From JAHQVK01 sp036788295 (GTDB lineage: Bacteria > Myxococcota > Kuafuiibacteriia > Kuafuiibacteriales > Kuafuiibacteriaceae), in NCBI GenBank assembly GCA_036788295.1, contig DAIQNR010000010.1, positions 41,288 to 105,287 of the forward strand: a DNA stretch of 64,000 nucleotides. Direction: 5' to 3'. The position numbers and the translations under genes are program-made. This document shows, piece after piece, positions 63,877-64,000 of the stretch. How positions within the stretch are numbered: the stretch's first letter is position 1; every line of letters starts with the position of its first letter. The notes beneath the pieces are model-generated. The model was not told the DNA's origin, ran no database searches, and worked only from the letters and a program-made list of their open reading frames with translations.

Positions 63877-64000
63877 TCAAGGGCGGCGGAACCAGCCGAG
63901 GAGCAGGAGCGCGGCGAGCAGGAGCGCTGGCCACCGGGGCGCCGTCGAGGGCCGATGGCAGGCGCAGGACGGGCGGTCCTTGCACTCGGGATCGCAGTAC
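63877..64000 (-). CDS. C-terminus of a surface protein with MYXO-CTERM-like anchor (partial)
   Basis: The last 41 codons of a minus-strand gene that enters from the right edge read YCDPECKDRPSCACHRP, then APRWPALLLAALLLLGWFRRP and stop. A Cys-rich segment, one hydrophobic helix and a short Arg-containing tail form a tripartite C-terminal sorting signal of the kind processed by myxosortases in Myxococcota. The rest of the protein is outside the window. The short Cys motif differs from the best-known MYXO-CTERM pattern, so another CTERM variant is possible. Confidence 0.6.
   Translation of the reverse strand, partial: YCDPECKDRPSCACHRPSTAPRWPALLLAALLLLGWFRRP

Overview
The window is high-GC bacterial DNA (roughly 70% GC by eye) with tightly packed genes on both strands, many ATGA/GTGA stop-start overlaps, and almost no U-tract terminators. 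Gene content points to Myxococcota: a FrzS-like pseudo-receiver/coiled-coil protein, a CdnL/CarD-family RNA polymerase regulator, many FHA, kinase, PEGA and PilZ regulators, numerous lipoproteins, and a MYXO-CTERM-like C-terminal anchor at the right edge. The order or genus cannot be named from the sequence alone. No complete mobile element, CRISPR array, rRNA or tRNA was seen.

Layout. 1-7.3 kb (minus strand): a surface-lipid operon with a DUF3108 protein, a large VolA-like lipase lipoprotein, a FadL-type outer-membrane channel and a second hydrolase-fold lipoprotein that has lost its nucleophile. 7.3-9.2 kb: a CPBP intramembrane protease and a CAP-domain protein. 9.5-12.8 kb: a SigR/SigH-like ECF sigma factor with an apparent autoregulatory promoter, its zinc-binding membrane anti-sigma factor, and the FrzS-like protein. 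13-17.7 kb (minus): conserved hypothetical protein, EF-G-like GTPase without the catalytic His, CoaX, exported protein. 17.8-29.1 kb (plus): pseudokinase-PEGA protein, DUF2079 membrane protein, nuoABC without the rest of complex I, lepA-lepB, an orphan 2-oxoacid oxidoreductase gamma subunit, ndk, rlmN and mtnP. 29.1-34.4 kb: a signalling block (PP2C-cNMP, FHA-GGDEF), then a structured leader before cdnL, then uvrB.

34.4-44 kb: an NtrC-type activator, its PAS kinase and a CBS protein, divergent from an acyl-CoA hydrolase/transferase-GNAT fusion that has a sigma-54 promoter; then a compact DUF1279-kinase-regulator operon and an FHA-PilZ-J-like protein. 44-52.2 kb: an RdgC-like gene pair facing polA, which lies downstream of a frameshifted GAP1-like gene and a FlgO-like lipoprotein. 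52.2-59.3 kb: DUF2845 protein, a SELENOPROTEIN (SelL-like thioredoxin-fold protein with in-frame TGA and a well-placed bSECIS hairpin), a 5'-nucleotidase-like lipoprotein with a collagen-like stalk, a Ser/Thr kinase, a hydrolase-OsmC fusion and an acyltransferase. 59.3-64 kb: a palindromic tandem repeat, an unknown lipoprotein, an HDAC-family deacetylase, and a trypsin-like protease next to a free-standing copy of its own N-terminal domain, in DNA that looks less GC-rich than the rest.

The most notable item is the selenoprotein at 52956-53483, which a normal gene caller would truncate to the part after the TGA. Next are the structured RNA upstream of cdnL, the sigma-54/NtrC neighbourhood, the VolA/FadL operon with its dead paralogue, and the protease/standalone-domain pair.
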